Assembly: GCA_947488605.1 (NCBI GenBank)
Contig: CANKZJ010000002.1
Location: 310,001 to 374,000, forward strand
Length of the DNA: 64,000 bases
DNA from: an uncultured Paracoccaceae bacterium
GTDB lineage: Bacteria > Pseudomonadota > Alphaproteobacteria > Rhodobacterales > Rhodobacteraceae
Direction: 5' to 3'
This document shows positions 44,531-53,197 of the stretch, piece by piece; positions within the stretch are counted from its first letter, which is position 1, and each line of letters opens with the position of its first letter. Position numbers and translations under genes: made by a program. A model generated the notes under the pieces. That model saw only the letters and a list, made by a program, of their open reading frames with translations, was not told where the DNA came from and did no database searches.

Positions 44531-44624
44531 GACCACAGGGGAGCCGCGTAATGTCGTGGCTGAGATGTGGGCGCAAAGCCCACGGACCCTCAAAGCTGAT
44601 CTGGATAATGCCAGCGTAGCAAGG
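44531..44624 (+). ncRNA. TPP riboswitch (THI element)
   Basis: The sequence has the conserved landmarks in order: CACAGGGGAGCC (44535-), GGCTGAGATGTGGG, the GC-rich arm GGGCGCAAAGCCC, ACCCTCAAAGCTGATCTGGATAATGCCAGCG (spread over 44585-44616) and GTAGCAAGGAG. Thiamine pyrophosphate binding to this RNA normally represses expression. Its last bases run directly into AGGAGG (44621-44627), the ribosome-binding site of ykoF, so control of translation start is likely. Confidence 0.93.
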
Positions 44625-44633
44625 AGGACAGAA

Positions 44634-45242
44634 ATGTTTGTAGGCGCACAAGTTTCCCTTTACCCGATGACCGATGGGTTCATTGACGTCATCATGTCGT
44701 CGCTGACCGCACTTGATCCCTGGCGCGACAGATTGCGGATTGAGACGGATGACATCTCGACCCTGATCGTAGGTCCGCCCGAGGTTCTTTTCCCCGCTTT
44801 GCGCGATCTTTATGCAGCCGCCGCGGCGTCCGGCCAACATATCGTGTTGCGCGCGACACTATCGCGTGGATGCCCCGGCGAGCCCGATGACCCGATCTGT
44901 CAAACAGGTGCACTTGCTAACCCCGCAGAGCCTTTGGCCTCGCGCCAGAAGAACGCCCTGTCTGCTATTGCCGCGACACCTGACAAAGGTCAGATCGCTG
45001 ATGCGCAATTCTCGCTTTATGTGATGGGTGCAGGTGACCATATGGTCGAAATCATGGGATGCATCGACTTTCTTAAGCAAAGTGGAAGTTTTGATCGGTC
45101 TAAGAACTTCTGCACCCGGTTGACCGGCGATGCAGGTCCGGTTTTTGCCACGCTGCAACAGGCGTTTTGCCAATTTGGACCACCAAATGGGCACGTCACG
45201 ATCGATTTAACGGTATCAGCCAACAGCCCATCCAAGCGCTGA
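44634..45242 (+). CDS. ykoF: YkoF-like thiamine/HMP-binding protein
   Basis: The 202-residue protein has the YkoF repeat layout: FVGAQVSLYPMTDGFIDVIMSSL and, later, IADAQFSLYVMGAGDHMVEIMGCID. These two ferredoxin-like halves bind hydroxymethylpyrimidine or thiamine in Bacillus YkoF. Start at 44634 has AGGAGG seven bases upstream; a longer frame from 44556 would run through the riboswitch. It is first in the riboswitch-controlled operon and probably helps uptake of a thiamine precursor. Confidence 0.88.
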   Translation: MFVGAQVSLYPMTDGFIDVIMSSLTALDPWRDRLRIETDDISTLIVGPPEVLFPALRDLYAAAAASGQHIVLRATLSRGCPGEPDDPICQTGALANPAEPLASRQKNALSAIAATPDKGQIADAQFSLYVMGAGDHMVEIMGCIDFLKQSGSFDRSKNFCTRLTGDAGPVFATLQQAFCQFGPPNGHVTIDLTVSANSPSKR

Positions 45243-45246
45243 TCTG

Positions 45247-46035
45247 ATGCAGCACCCGTTACCTCGCCGTCCCGGCAGAGGTCTGGCCCGTGGCATCCCT
45301 GCCGTTCTGAGTGTGGTCAGCGCCTTTTTGATCTGGGAAGTCTACGTCCGCTTGTCGGGGATTTCCCCTTTGATGCTACCTGCGCCTTCGCGGGTGCTTG
45401 ATCAGATGGTGTTGAACCGCGTTATCTTGTGGGAGAACACTATTCCAACCCTGCACGCGACCCTTGCAGGGTTCTCGCTATCGCTCACCGTGGCTTTCGT
45501 GCTGTCGATTGTGCTGGATTTCATGCCGCGTGTCCGGCGCGCATTGTTCCCGATCTTTGTGGTGAGCCAAACTCTACCGCTTGTCGCAATCGCGCCCTTG
45601 GTCGTGTTGTGGTTCGGCTTTGACCTGACGCCCAAAGTCTTGTTGGTGGCGCTGGTCACATTCTTTCCAATGCTTGTGGCCTTGGTGGACGGGTACGCAT
45701 CTACCGACCCCGAGATTGAGGGCCTGCTGCGGTCTATGGGTGCGTCGCGCAGCGTTGTATTTCGCCGTGCGCGCCTGCCGTCTGCGATGCCGTATTTCTT
45801 TGCGGGGCTACGCATCTCAATCACCTATGCGGTCGTTGCGGCGATATTCGCAGAATACGTGGGCGCGCGCGCCGGCCTTGGCATTGTGATCCTGAATGCC
45901 AAGAACAGCTTTCGACCAGACCTTGTGCTTGCCGCCGTTGTGATCAGTTCTGCACTGACTTTGGTGCTTTTTGCCATCACCGCATTGCTGCAACGCGCGG
46001 TGCTGCGCTGGCGTGACTTCGGTGATGGTCGATGA
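45247..46035 (+). CDS. thiX: Thiamine-precursor ABC transporter permease (ThiX-like)
   Basis: The 262-residue permease has a transmembrane N-terminus (IPAVLSVVSAFLIWEVY) and five further helices, with the EAA loop SMGASRSVVFRRARLPSAMPYF typical of SsuC/ThiX-type permeases. It follows ykoF by 4 bases and overlaps the ATPase by four. Role: import of HMP or related pyrimidine. Confidence 0.87.
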   Translation: MQHPLPRRPGRGLARGIPAVLSVVSAFLIWEVYVRLSGISPLMLPAPSRVLDQMVLNRVILWENTIPTLHATLAGFSLSLTVAFVLSIVLDFMPRVRRALFPIFVVSQTLPLVAIAPLVVLWFGFDLTPKVLLVALVTFFPMLVALVDGYASTDPEIEGLLRSMGASRSVVFRRARLPSAMPYFFAGLRISITYAVVAAIFAEYVGARAGLGIVILNAKNSFRPDLVLAAVVISSALTLVLFAITALLQRAVLRWRDFGDGR

Positions 46036-46787
46036 GCATGCTGGACATACAAAACGTGTCGGTCGCACTGGGTGACACGGATGTGTTGGGCGGTATTTCA
46101 ATGCATGTGTCCGAGGGTGAGTTCGTTTCAATCCTTGGGCCCTCTGGTGCGGGCAAATCGACTATATTCAAGCTGCTGACAGGTGCATTGCAGTTGGATA
46201 GCGGGGCAATCACCTGCAATGGCCGCCCTCTTGCGCAAAATACGCAGGGCTTTGCCTTCATGCCCCAACATGACGCGCTAATGCCGTGGTCGCGTGTCCT
46301 CGACAATCTGACCTTGGGGTTAGAGGTGCAGGGCATGCCGCGAAAAGATGCGCGCGCGCGTGTCTTCCCGCTTTTGCCGGATTTTGGACTGGCAGGATTT
46401 GAACGACATTACCCTGCGCAATTGTCGGGGGGTATGCGCCAACGTGCGGCCCTTTTGCGCACAATTGTCCAGGCACGCCCTGTGCAGCTGCTGGATGAAC
46501 CATTTGGCGCGCTAGACGCACTGACACGCACGCAGATGCAAAAATGGTTCGAGGATCGCTGGCAGGCCGCCCGTTGGACCACATTGCTGGTGACCCACGA
46601 TGTCCGCGAGGCCGTGGCCCTTTCTGATCGCATCTATGTGCTGTCACGCCGCCCAGCCCGCGTCATCGCCGAGGTCACTGTGCCCACGCCACGCCCGCGG
46701 CTTGGCCAACCCATCACCGCAGATGCCCACGCGCTAGAGGCGCATCTGCTTGATATTTTACTCAACCAAACCGGAGACGACTTATGA
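46032..46787 (+). CDS. thiZ: Thiamine-precursor ABC transporter ATPase (ThiZ-like)
   Basis: The 251-residue ATPase has Walker A GPSGAGKSTIFKL, signature LSGGMRQRAALLRTI, Walker B VQLLDEPFGALD and H loop LLVTHDVREAVAL, as in nitrate/taurine/ThiZ-type importers. It overlaps both neighbours by four bases, so it is part of the ykoF operon. Confidence 0.9.
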   Translation: MSMLDIQNVSVALGDTDVLGGISMHVSEGEFVSILGPSGAGKSTIFKLLTGALQLDSGAITCNGRPLAQNTQGFAFMPQHDALMPWSRVLDNLTLGLEVQGMPRKDARARVFPLLPDFGLAGFERHYPAQLSGGMRQRAALLRTIVQARPVQLLDEPFGALDALTRTQMQKWFEDRWQAARWTTLLVTHDVREAVALSDRIYVLSRRPARVIAEVTVPTPRPRLGQPITADAHALEAHLLDILLNQTGDDL

Positions 46788-47773
46788 AACACTTCATCAC
46801 CGCTGCGTTTATATGTGCAGCACTGCCCGCCGTTGCCCAAGAAAAGCTCAGTGTCGCACTCGATTGGACGCCTAATACAAACCATGTGGGTCTCTATGTC
46901 GCACAATCAAAAGGCTGGTTTGAGGATGCCGGACTTGATGTGGATATTCTGCCATACACCGATACATCTTCGGGAACGCTGGTTGCGGCGGGTGTCGCTG
47001 AGTTTGGTATCCTTAGCGCCGTAGGTTTTCATAGCCAGCGCGCAACAGGCGCCGATATGACCGTGGTTATGGCCGTTGTGCAGCACGAAACGGGGCGGTT
47101 GGTGTTTAACGGTGATCGGACCGATATTCAGCGGCCCGCCGATCTTGATGGCAAAATCTATGCAGGCTTTGGCAGTGCGTGGGAAGAGGCGCTGATTTCG
47201 ACGATCATTCGCAATGACGGCGGGGCAGGGACGTTTGACACTGTCACACTCGGCACCTCGGCCTACGAAGCACTTGCCAACGGTCGCGTTGATTTCACCC
47301 TAGAAGTCAGCACATGGGAAGGTGTGAATTCTGTTCTGCTTGACCGACCCCAGCGCGCATTTCGCTATGCCGATTACGGTGTCCCGGATCAGCACACAAC
47401 GTTTCTGGGCGGAAATGGCTCATGGCTTGTTGAGAACCCCGATACAGCGCGCGCCTTTGTGCAAGCGGCACAGCGCGGGTATGATTTTGCCGCCAATAAC
47501 CCGGTCGCTGCCGCAGACATTCTGATCGCTGAAACGGCAGGCATGATGAGCAATCCCGCACTTGTGCGTGCGTCAATGGATGCATTGGTCGATGGCGGAT
47601 ATCTGCAAGATCCCGGCGAGGCCGTTGGTATGATTGATGGCGAAATGTTCGCAAACATTACAGGCTTTTTGTTCGAGGCCGGCATCATGCGCGGTGAAGA
47701 TGGCCGACCACTTGCGCAAATGCCTGATGTTTCTGCGTGGTACACAAATGACTATTTGGTCGGTGAAAAATAA
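46784..47773 (+). CDS. thiY: Thiamine-precursor-binding protein (NMT1/ThiY-like)
   Basis: The 329-residue periplasmic binding protein has a signal peptide (about 1-18, LPAVAQ) followed by LSVALDWTPNTNHVGLYVAQ, the hallmark start of NMT1/THI5-like proteins, then SKGWFEDAGLDVDILPY and VGFHSQRATGADMTVVMAV. These bind formylaminopyrimidine or HMP. It closes the riboswitch-ykoF-thiXZY operon. Confidence 0.9.
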   Translation: MKHFITAAFICAALPAVAQEKLSVALDWTPNTNHVGLYVAQSKGWFEDAGLDVDILPYTDTSSGTLVAAGVAEFGILSAVGFHSQRATGADMTVVMAVVQHETGRLVFNGDRTDIQRPADLDGKIYAGFGSAWEEALISTIIRNDGGAGTFDTVTLGTSAYEALANGRVDFTLEVSTWEGVNSVLLDRPQRAFRYADYGVPDQHTTFLGGNGSWLVENPDTARAFVQAAQRGYDFAANNPVAAADILIAETAGMMSNPALVRASMDALVDGGYLQDPGEAVGMIDGEMFANITGFLFEAGIMRGEDGRPLAQMPDVSAWYTNDYLVGEK

Positions 47774-47791
47774 TGCAGGCTTGAAACTACG

Positions 47792-47813
47792 GGGTGGCGG
47801 TTTTTTGCCACCC
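47792..47813 (+). terminator. Weak hairpin after thiY
   Basis: GGGTGGC (47792-47798) and GCCACCC (47807-47813) enclose a loop of GG and six T. The T run lies in the loop, not after the stem, so this is not a classic terminator. Confidence 0.35.
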
Positions 47814-47819
47814 TGAAAG

Positions 47820-48183
47820 TGATGTATGATAAATCATACGTCAATGTATGAAAAATACACCTATCAAGTTAGAAATTTAGAGAATTGTTGCGGCGGCTGA
47901 TTCACGCGAAAAGGGTCTCAAGGACACGGTTTGTTTGTGTTCGGTGAGTGACGAGTGAGTGTAGTGAGTTAGTCGCATTTCGTCGACGTGTTAATGAGTA
48001 GTTTGTGTGTGCCTGCGGGCATAGTGCTGATTTGATGGTGCCTACGGGTGTGTGAGGCCGTGGGCGCCATCAAAATCTAGAGTAACGGTTTAGAGTGCCT
48101 GCGTCCGAATGTTTTTGCGACGAAGCGCTATTTTGTACTTACAGAACAGTGCCCTGGGGGGCGCTGTTCTTCTCGTTTTTTCT
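47820..48183. other. Intergenic stretch
   Basis: No gene. Contains GTGAGTGACGAGTGAGTGTAG (47945-47965, like the run near 9462), repeated GTGCCTGCGGGC/GTGCCTACGGGT blocks near 48010-48050 and a strong hairpin at 48144-48169. Confidence 0.45.
48144..48169 (+). terminator. Strong plus-strand intrinsic terminator without an upstream ORF
   Basis: GAACAGTGCCC pairs with GGGCGCTGTTC (11 bp, one G-T) with a 4-base loop, followed by TTCTCGTTTTTT. It points on the plus strand, where no gene precedes closely, so it may end a small RNA from about 48070. For the minus-strand gene beyond, the polarity is wrong. Confidence 0.55.
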
Positions 48184-48450
48184 TTATGCTGCGGCGGCAG
48201 ATGCCAGTTCTGTTGCGCGTGATAGGGCTTCGTTTGGGCAATGAAGGGGCATATCCGCCGCGCAGACTTGCCGTTTCCCCGGTCCAACCTGGAACAGTCC
48301 GGAATAGTAGGAACCATCGGCAATTTTGGTTGCGCAGGGTATCCATTTTCCGCCGGGACCCTCGACCCTTTTTCCAACCAAAACGTTGACAGAACCAGGA
48401 GGCGGGCTCGAGAGTAAAGCTGTGGCGCTAAGACAATTTGTGAAGTTCAT
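48184..48450 (-). CDS. Small hypothetical protein
   Basis: The 88-residue product from ATG 48450 (AAAGGAAC upstream) reads MNFTNCLSATALLSS then GSVNVLVGKRVEGPGGKWIP, CATKIADGSYYSGLFQVGPG, and two more cysteines before an Ala-rich end. No signal peptide or family is clear. Longer frames start at 48495. Confidence 0.5.
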   Translation of the reverse strand: MNFTNCLSATALLSSPPPGSVNVLVGKRVEGPGGKWIPCATKIADGSYYSGLFQVGPGKRQVCAADMPLHCPNEALSRATELASAAAA

Positions 48451-48759
48451 GGCAGTTCCTTTCGACGCATAGCTTGGCCGAACCAAAGTGTCCAAACGAT
48501 GGCAATACTTTGGATTCTAACGGTCATCATACCGCATTTTAGCTTGAGAATAGTGTCGCGTGCGCTGAGACATATTGTGTCGCGATTGATACGCTTTGAA
48601 AAGAGGTTCAAAGATTGATGTCTTCTTAAACCAAATCGGCTATATTCGCCGCAAAGCCGTTCTATTGTACTCACTTGCAACCCGGTACCTCACACGCAAC
48701 TGTCGCGAGATATACTACATTGTTCAATCGCTTTAAAGTGTGTCCATTCTGTTGGAGGC
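48451..48759. other. Intergenic region upstream of LysR-type gene
   Basis: About 310 bases between divergently transcribed genes. AT-rich; I see no recognisable site. Confidence 0.4.
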
Positions 48760-49656
48760 ATGTTGAACCACTCTAAGAATAACAGCGGCATCACTATTGC
48801 CATGATGCGTGCCTTTGTGTGCTTGAGCCATCATCTCAATTTGTCAAAGGCCTGCAATGAACTTGGGACGACGCGCCAGACTGTGCGTCGTCATATTACC
48901 GATCTTGAGACGATATTCGGCAAGCAGCTTTTTGAAGTTGTTGACCGCAAGTATCTGCTTACATCTGAAGGTGACGCTTTGCTGGACGAGGCGAAGTCAC
49001 TGCTTATGCAACTGGACACTTGGTCTGGCCAATCGGTGTTAAAAAAGAACACGTCTGGGGGGCTGGAGAAGCTTCAGTATACTGATGCCGATGGAAACGT
49101 TTTCCATTCTCAGCAGCATCCGGTTTCCGAGATTGCATTGAACGGCTTACCGATCATGAAGAGAGCCTTTGTGGCGTGGGGCAATGCCGAGACACAGATC
49201 GAGCACGATGCAATGGATGAAATTCGGCCATTTACGGTGATATTCCGAAAGGGCCCGGCGGGATGGTTTTTTGTGCATGTCGGGAGAGAATCTGCTTATG
49301 CACGTTGGTTCGGCTGGGCGTGGTCGCGAAGCGCGATTGGCAAACTGATGACTGACGACAATCTTGATGATGAATATAACGAATTTAGCGGCGGTGCTTA
49401 TTCGCGCATCTATGACGAAGGCGGTGTGCGCCTTGATCACATTTTTGCGCACCTTCCCAAGGATGGGGGCGGTGATCCACAGACCGGAACCTTTCAGAGA
49501 CTGCTGCTTGGCGGCGTATTTCCAGATGGAACGCCGGGTCTGATCCTTCTGGCGGTCATCACCGAGCAAGTAAAGATTGACGCGTTAGACGGGGCCGACA
49601 GACCGCGGTTGGCTGAAAATTTAGTTATGGATTCTCTGCTCGATCACGCTAATTAA
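48760..49656 (+). CDS. LysR-type HTH regulator with a non-LysR C-terminus
   Basis: The first 70 residues form a typical LysR winged helix: AMMRAFVCLSHHLNLSKACN, ELGTTRQTVRRHITDLETIF, GKQLFEVVDRKYLLTSEG. After a linker the remaining 190 residues do not follow the LysR substrate-binding pattern; they contain AFVAWGNAETQIEHDAMDE, FTVIFRKGPAGWFFVHVGRE and AYARWFGWAWSRSAIGKLM, with many aromatic residues. This could be a PAS-like or other small-ligand domain. Start is uncertain: ATG 48760 is only one base after GGAGG; TTG 48763 or the ATG near 48802 are alternatives. The next gene may be its target. Confidence 0.7.
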   Translation: MLNHSKNNSGITIAMMRAFVCLSHHLNLSKACNELGTTRQTVRRHITDLETIFGKQLFEVVDRKYLLTSEGDALLDEAKSLLMQLDTWSGQSVLKKNTSGGLEKLQYTDADGNVFHSQQHPVSEIALNGLPIMKRAFVAWGNAETQIEHDAMDEIRPFTVIFRKGPAGWFFVHVGRESAYARWFGWAWSRSAIGKLMTDDNLDDEYNEFSGGAYSRIYDEGGVRLDHIFAHLPKDGGGDPQTGTFQRLLLGGVFPDGTPGLILLAVITEQVKIDALDGADRPRLAENLVMDSLLDHAN

Positions 49657-49786
49657 GCCTTGTCGCTGCCATTTTTTTGGAAGCATCGTAGTTAACGTTG
49701 GGACATTGTGAAAAAAAGTAGTACACAAATGTCTCATTACCGACATAGTGTTTCGAAATCCACTATGATCAGCCAAGGAGCCAGAA

Positions 49787-50545
49787 ATGTCAGCGCGTAA
49801 TATTTTTGGCATGGTCAGCAATGTATCAGTCATAATCAAAGAACTCGAAGATGCGGGCATGCGGATTGAAGTGGGAGACGATTTCTCTCGCTATCGCTAC
49901 TATCGCAACTCTTGTCCTGATCGCGACGGGCTGTTTCCTATTTTTGATACAGCGAGTTCGTTTATCGACGAAACTAACGGTTTTTGGATTTGCGGTTTTA
50001 ACGCCGCTAACGAACTGATTCACACGCAGGCTGTGCGTTTGCTGGACCTTTCCGGCATTTCCCTTGGCAAGCATCTGGATATGCACCGCCACAAGTACAT
50101 CGTACCAGATACGACGCCGGATCCTGATCTGACCTTTTTCCGCGGTCCCGAAGCCCTCAAGACAGTGACCGGCTCTGTTGGCTACTGCGGGGATTTCTGG
50201 CTGCCTTCGCGTGGGCTTGGCGGTCCACGTAGCCAAGGTGCGACTGGTTTGTTGTCTCGTTTGCTATTCGAAATTCTACAGCAGACCTGGAAGCCCGACT
50301 TTGCCTTTGCTTTTGTACCAAAACAACTGGCTGCCAAAGGCGCCCACGTACGGTATGGCTACAGCCACTGTGAACCCGGGCAATGGATCGGACCTGATCA
50401 GCAAGTTACAGTCGAGGAATACTTGATCTGGATGAAGTCTACAGACATCGAAAATGTCGTGGCAAGAGACGTGAAAACACTTCGGAAAACCACTCAGATA
50501 TCATCGATTAGTTTATCTTTGTCGGCGGTGGATTCTAAAGGCTGA
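49787..50545 (+). CDS. Hypothetical protein, possibly GNAT-fold
   Basis: The 252-residue protein has FWICGFNAANELIHTQAVRLL early, followed later by VTGSVGYCGDFWLPSRGLG, GPRSQGATGLLSRLLFEILQ and DFAFAFVPKQLAAKGAHVRYGY. The order strand, glycine-rich turn, long helix, strand, and helix is that of GNAT acetyltransferases, but without a clear acetyl-CoA motif I cannot be sure. It lies 130 bases after the LysR-like gene on the same strand, suggesting a functional pair. Not damaged. Confidence 0.55.
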   Translation: MSARNIFGMVSNVSVIIKELEDAGMRIEVGDDFSRYRYYRNSCPDRDGLFPIFDTASSFIDETNGFWICGFNAANELIHTQAVRLLDLSGISLGKHLDMHRHKYIVPDTTPDPDLTFFRGPEALKTVTGSVGYCGDFWLPSRGLGGPRSQGATGLLSRLLFEILQQTWKPDFAFAFVPKQLAAKGAHVRYGYSHCEPGQWIGPDQQVTVEEYLIWMKSTDIENVVARDVKTLRKTTQISSISLSLSAVDSKG

Positions 50546-50748
50546 TCGTCTGGTTGGTGGTGAAAGCCGCAAATGCGCTAACAGGTATGTAGTTCACTTT
50601 TCTTTTGTGATCCAAGCGATTGAAGTCATTTCTCAATGTCCCATTCGTCGATTTTTCAGACCGAATCGCTGTGCGCATTCCCGTCATGCGCAGCGCAGGG
50701 TTTAATTGCGATTGCCTGATCCTCAGTTGAATGGGGAAAGGAAACGAT

Positions 50749-51315
50749 ATGTTAGACCAGTTCGAAATCCGCACAGACGATATGCCCACTGAAATGCAAA
50801 TCCTGTTGCGTGACTATCCGCGCAACACGTGGGACGTGCATCCCGGCTTCAAAGAAAAGACCCGCCATTGGCTGGGCGCACACCGTATGTTCCGACAGTT
50901 GAGCGCGTCCATTCGCAAAGATACCGAGAGCTATCTGAATGGCGATCACGACAGCAACGATTATGCCGCGAGGTTGTCTTATCGCGGTGGTGCATTGGTT
51001 GGAAATCTGCATGGTCACCACGGATGGGAAGATCATTCCTATTTCCCTGAACTGTCAGCCGCCGATCCACGTTTCGATGCTGGTCTCGAGGTGCTGGAAA
51101 AAGACCATGCCGACTTAGACATCGTTCTGGACAGTTTTACGCGCACCGCTAACCGCGCTATCAAACTGGTACAGCTTGATGAAAAAGCAGCACGTGAAGA
51201 AGCGGGTAAGCTACACGGTGTTGCGCTGACAATAGAGGCGTTCTTGCAGCGCCACCTTACCGATGAAGAAGAACTGGCAGTACCGATCATTTTGCACCAT
51301 CGTTTGCGCGGCTAG
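50749..51315 (+). CDS. Hemerythrin-domain protein
   Basis: The 188-residue protein has the hemerythrin HHE pattern of iron ligands: His in TRHWLGAHRMF, HGHHGWEDHSYFPEL, His/Asp in LEKDHADLDIVLD and HLTDEEELAVPIILHH. It would hold a di-iron centre and bind O2 or sense oxygen or NO. Start at 50749 with GGAAA upstream. The GST-like gene begins 14 bases downstream, so the two may serve in a common stress or quinone/thiol reduction role. Confidence 0.85.
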   Translation: MLDQFEIRTDDMPTEMQILLRDYPRNTWDVHPGFKEKTRHWLGAHRMFRQLSASIRKDTESYLNGDHDSNDYAARLSYRGGALVGNLHGHHGWEDHSYFPELSAADPRFDAGLEVLEKDHADLDIVLDSFTRTANRAIKLVQLDEKAAREEAGKLHGVALTIEAFLQRHLTDEEELAVPIILHHRLRG

Positions 51316-51329
51316 GCAGGAGAACGCCC

Positions 51330-52364
51330 GTGACAAAAAAATCGGTTGAGGAGTCTCAGAAAGACGCCGCTGCACGTCGCGCCAAGGGCGAATTTGTGCG
51401 CGGCGTCAGTGGTTTCCGTTCCGTTTTGGGCGAAGATCCAGACTTTCCAGCCGAGGCCGGGCGGTACCATCTGTTTGTCGCGTTCAATTGTCCGTGGTGC
51501 CACCGCGTAACGTTGGCGCGCAACGTGTTGGGCCTGCAAGACAGCATCACCATGGATGTGGCCTTTCCCGGGCGCACGACGCAAGATGACCCAATTGAAC
51601 CTAATCGTTGGGAATTCAATCCGTCGCGTATCGCCTCTCTCACCGGCACGACCCTGCCTGAATGCACGGCGGAAACTGCCACGGGCCAAAACTTCAGGCT
51701 TGCCAAGCAGGTCTATGAAGCCGAGGGATCAAACGAAGCCTCCGTGCCAATCCTCTATGACAAAAAGACCAAGCGTATTGTTGCCAATGAGAGCGCGGAC
51801 ATTGTCCGGATGCTGAATGCGCAGGCCGGTAGTCTTGGAAGCTCAATGGCTGCGAACGTACTGCCAGATTTGTATCCTGCGGGCGACGCGTATGCCGGGT
51901 TGCGCCAAGAGATTGACGCGCTGAACGACCAGATTTACGTCGGCATCAACAATGGCGCGTACAAGGCGGGGTTTTCTTCTAATCAGACAGTCTATGCATC
52001 GGCCTTTGCACTTTACTTCAAAACGCTGTCGGATCTGGAAGCGCGGCTGGCGTCCGATGACCGCCCTTTCTTGACTGGTGATACCTTTACAGAAGCTGAT
52101 CTACGCCTGTTCCCGACCCTTTATCGCCATGATCCCGTTTATTATGTGCGGATGAAGCTGAATGGTGCAAGAATTCTAGATTACCCCCATCTCTGGCGCT
52201 GGCTGTGCCGCGTTTATGCTTTGCCGGGCGTGGCAGAAAGCAACGCGTTGGTGCATTGTCGACAGGGGTATTTTGGCCGATCTTGGAACAATGTCGTGCC
52301 CCTTGGGCCGTTGCATCCCATGTCTTACCCCGAAGCTTACGGTCACCCCGAACTTGCATCTTAG
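51330..52364 (+). CDS. yqjG: Glutathionyl-hydroquinone reductase-like GST
   Basis: The 344-residue protein has the xi-class GST signature FNCPWCHRVTLARNVLGL with the active Cys in CPWCH, plus VPILYDKKTKRIVANESADIVRML and a C-terminal helical half (FLTGDTFTEADLRLFPTLYR). Such enzymes remove glutathione from glutathionyl-hydroquinones. GTG start at 51330 has AGGAG eight bases upstream. It follows the hemerythrin gene by 14 bases, probably the same transcript. Confidence 0.9.
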   Translation: MTKKSVEESQKDAAARRAKGEFVRGVSGFRSVLGEDPDFPAEAGRYHLFVAFNCPWCHRVTLARNVLGLQDSITMDVAFPGRTTQDDPIEPNRWEFNPSRIASLTGTTLPECTAETATGQNFRLAKQVYEAEGSNEASVPILYDKKTKRIVANESADIVRMLNAQAGSLGSSMAANVLPDLYPAGDAYAGLRQEIDALNDQIYVGINNGAYKAGFSSNQTVYASAFALYFKTLSDLEARLASDDRPFLTGDTFTEADLRLFPTLYRHDPVYYVRMKLNGARILDYPHLWRWLCRVYALPGVAESNALVHCRQGYFGRSWNNVVPLGPLHPMSYPEAYGHPELAS

Positions 52365-52511
52365 TATAATCGCTTAAGCACTCATCCTTCGCTTACCAAA
52401 TCAGTCTATTGATTTTCATTGCTTGTGAAATATTTTTAATCACATGCCTCTTTTTAACCCAGAGATTCCAACGAAGGTCAGTGTTCAAGAACACGGTGAA
52501 GGTTAAGACTG

Positions 52512-53000
52512 ATGAAACAAACGAGCCTTGATGCAATTGATATGCGCATTCTCTGCGCGCTCCAACAGAATGGCCCCATGAGCAAAGCGAAGCTGGCGGA
52601 GTTCGTGAACCTATCGGCCACGCCGTGTTGGGCGCGTTTGGACAAGCTAAAAGCTGCGGGCTATATTCGTGGGCATCATACAGAGATTGCACTTGAGAAA
52701 TTCGGCGACTTTACGCAGGTTGTTGTGCCTGTTGCCCTGTCTCACCACCGCAAAGCGGATTTTGATCGCTTCGAGACCCATATTCAAACAGTCGATGAAA
52801 TCATTGAGTGTATGTCGACGGGCGGCGGCATGGACTACATTCTGAAGGTGATCTGTCCCAGCCTTGTTGCTTTCCAAGCATTGATGGAAAATCTTCTTGA
52901 GCAAGATATCGGGATTGAGCGGTATATGACGTATATTGCCACGCGGAAAATAAAGGCTACTCAGCCAAATTTGCTCAAGCTCGCGGATGTTGGTCCCTGA
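52512..53000 (+). CDS. Lrp/AsnC-family transcriptional regulator
   Basis: The 162-residue regulator has an N-terminal AsnC HTH (LDAIDMRILCALQQNGPMSK, LAEFVNLSATPCWARLDKLK) and a C-terminal RAM/ligand-binding domain (ECMSTGGGMDYILKVICPSL, IGIERYMTYIATRKIK). Standard length. Many such proteins control amino-acid uptake or catabolism near their own gene; no divergent partner is close here. Confidence 0.88.
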   Translation: MKQTSLDAIDMRILCALQQNGPMSKAKLAEFVNLSATPCWARLDKLKAAGYIRGHHTEIALEKFGDFTQVVVPVALSHHRKADFDRFETHIQTVDEIIECMSTGGGMDYILKVICPSLVAFQALMENLLEQDIGIERYMTYIATRKIKATQPNLLKLADVGP

Positions 53001-53197
53001 GAGCTCAGGCGAGTATTTAGTCTCATTATTGCGCAAAAAAGTCCATATGGCCTGTTTTTTGGGCTCTTTTGGTCTGACCTGCTGGTCATCCCAAAGTAAA
53101 GTCTCGACACATCAGTTTACCGTTACCGAGTTCATCATCGTGTCCGTTGGATCCACCTTTTCGAGCGATCTCAACATCAAGAACTAGGTACCAACAC

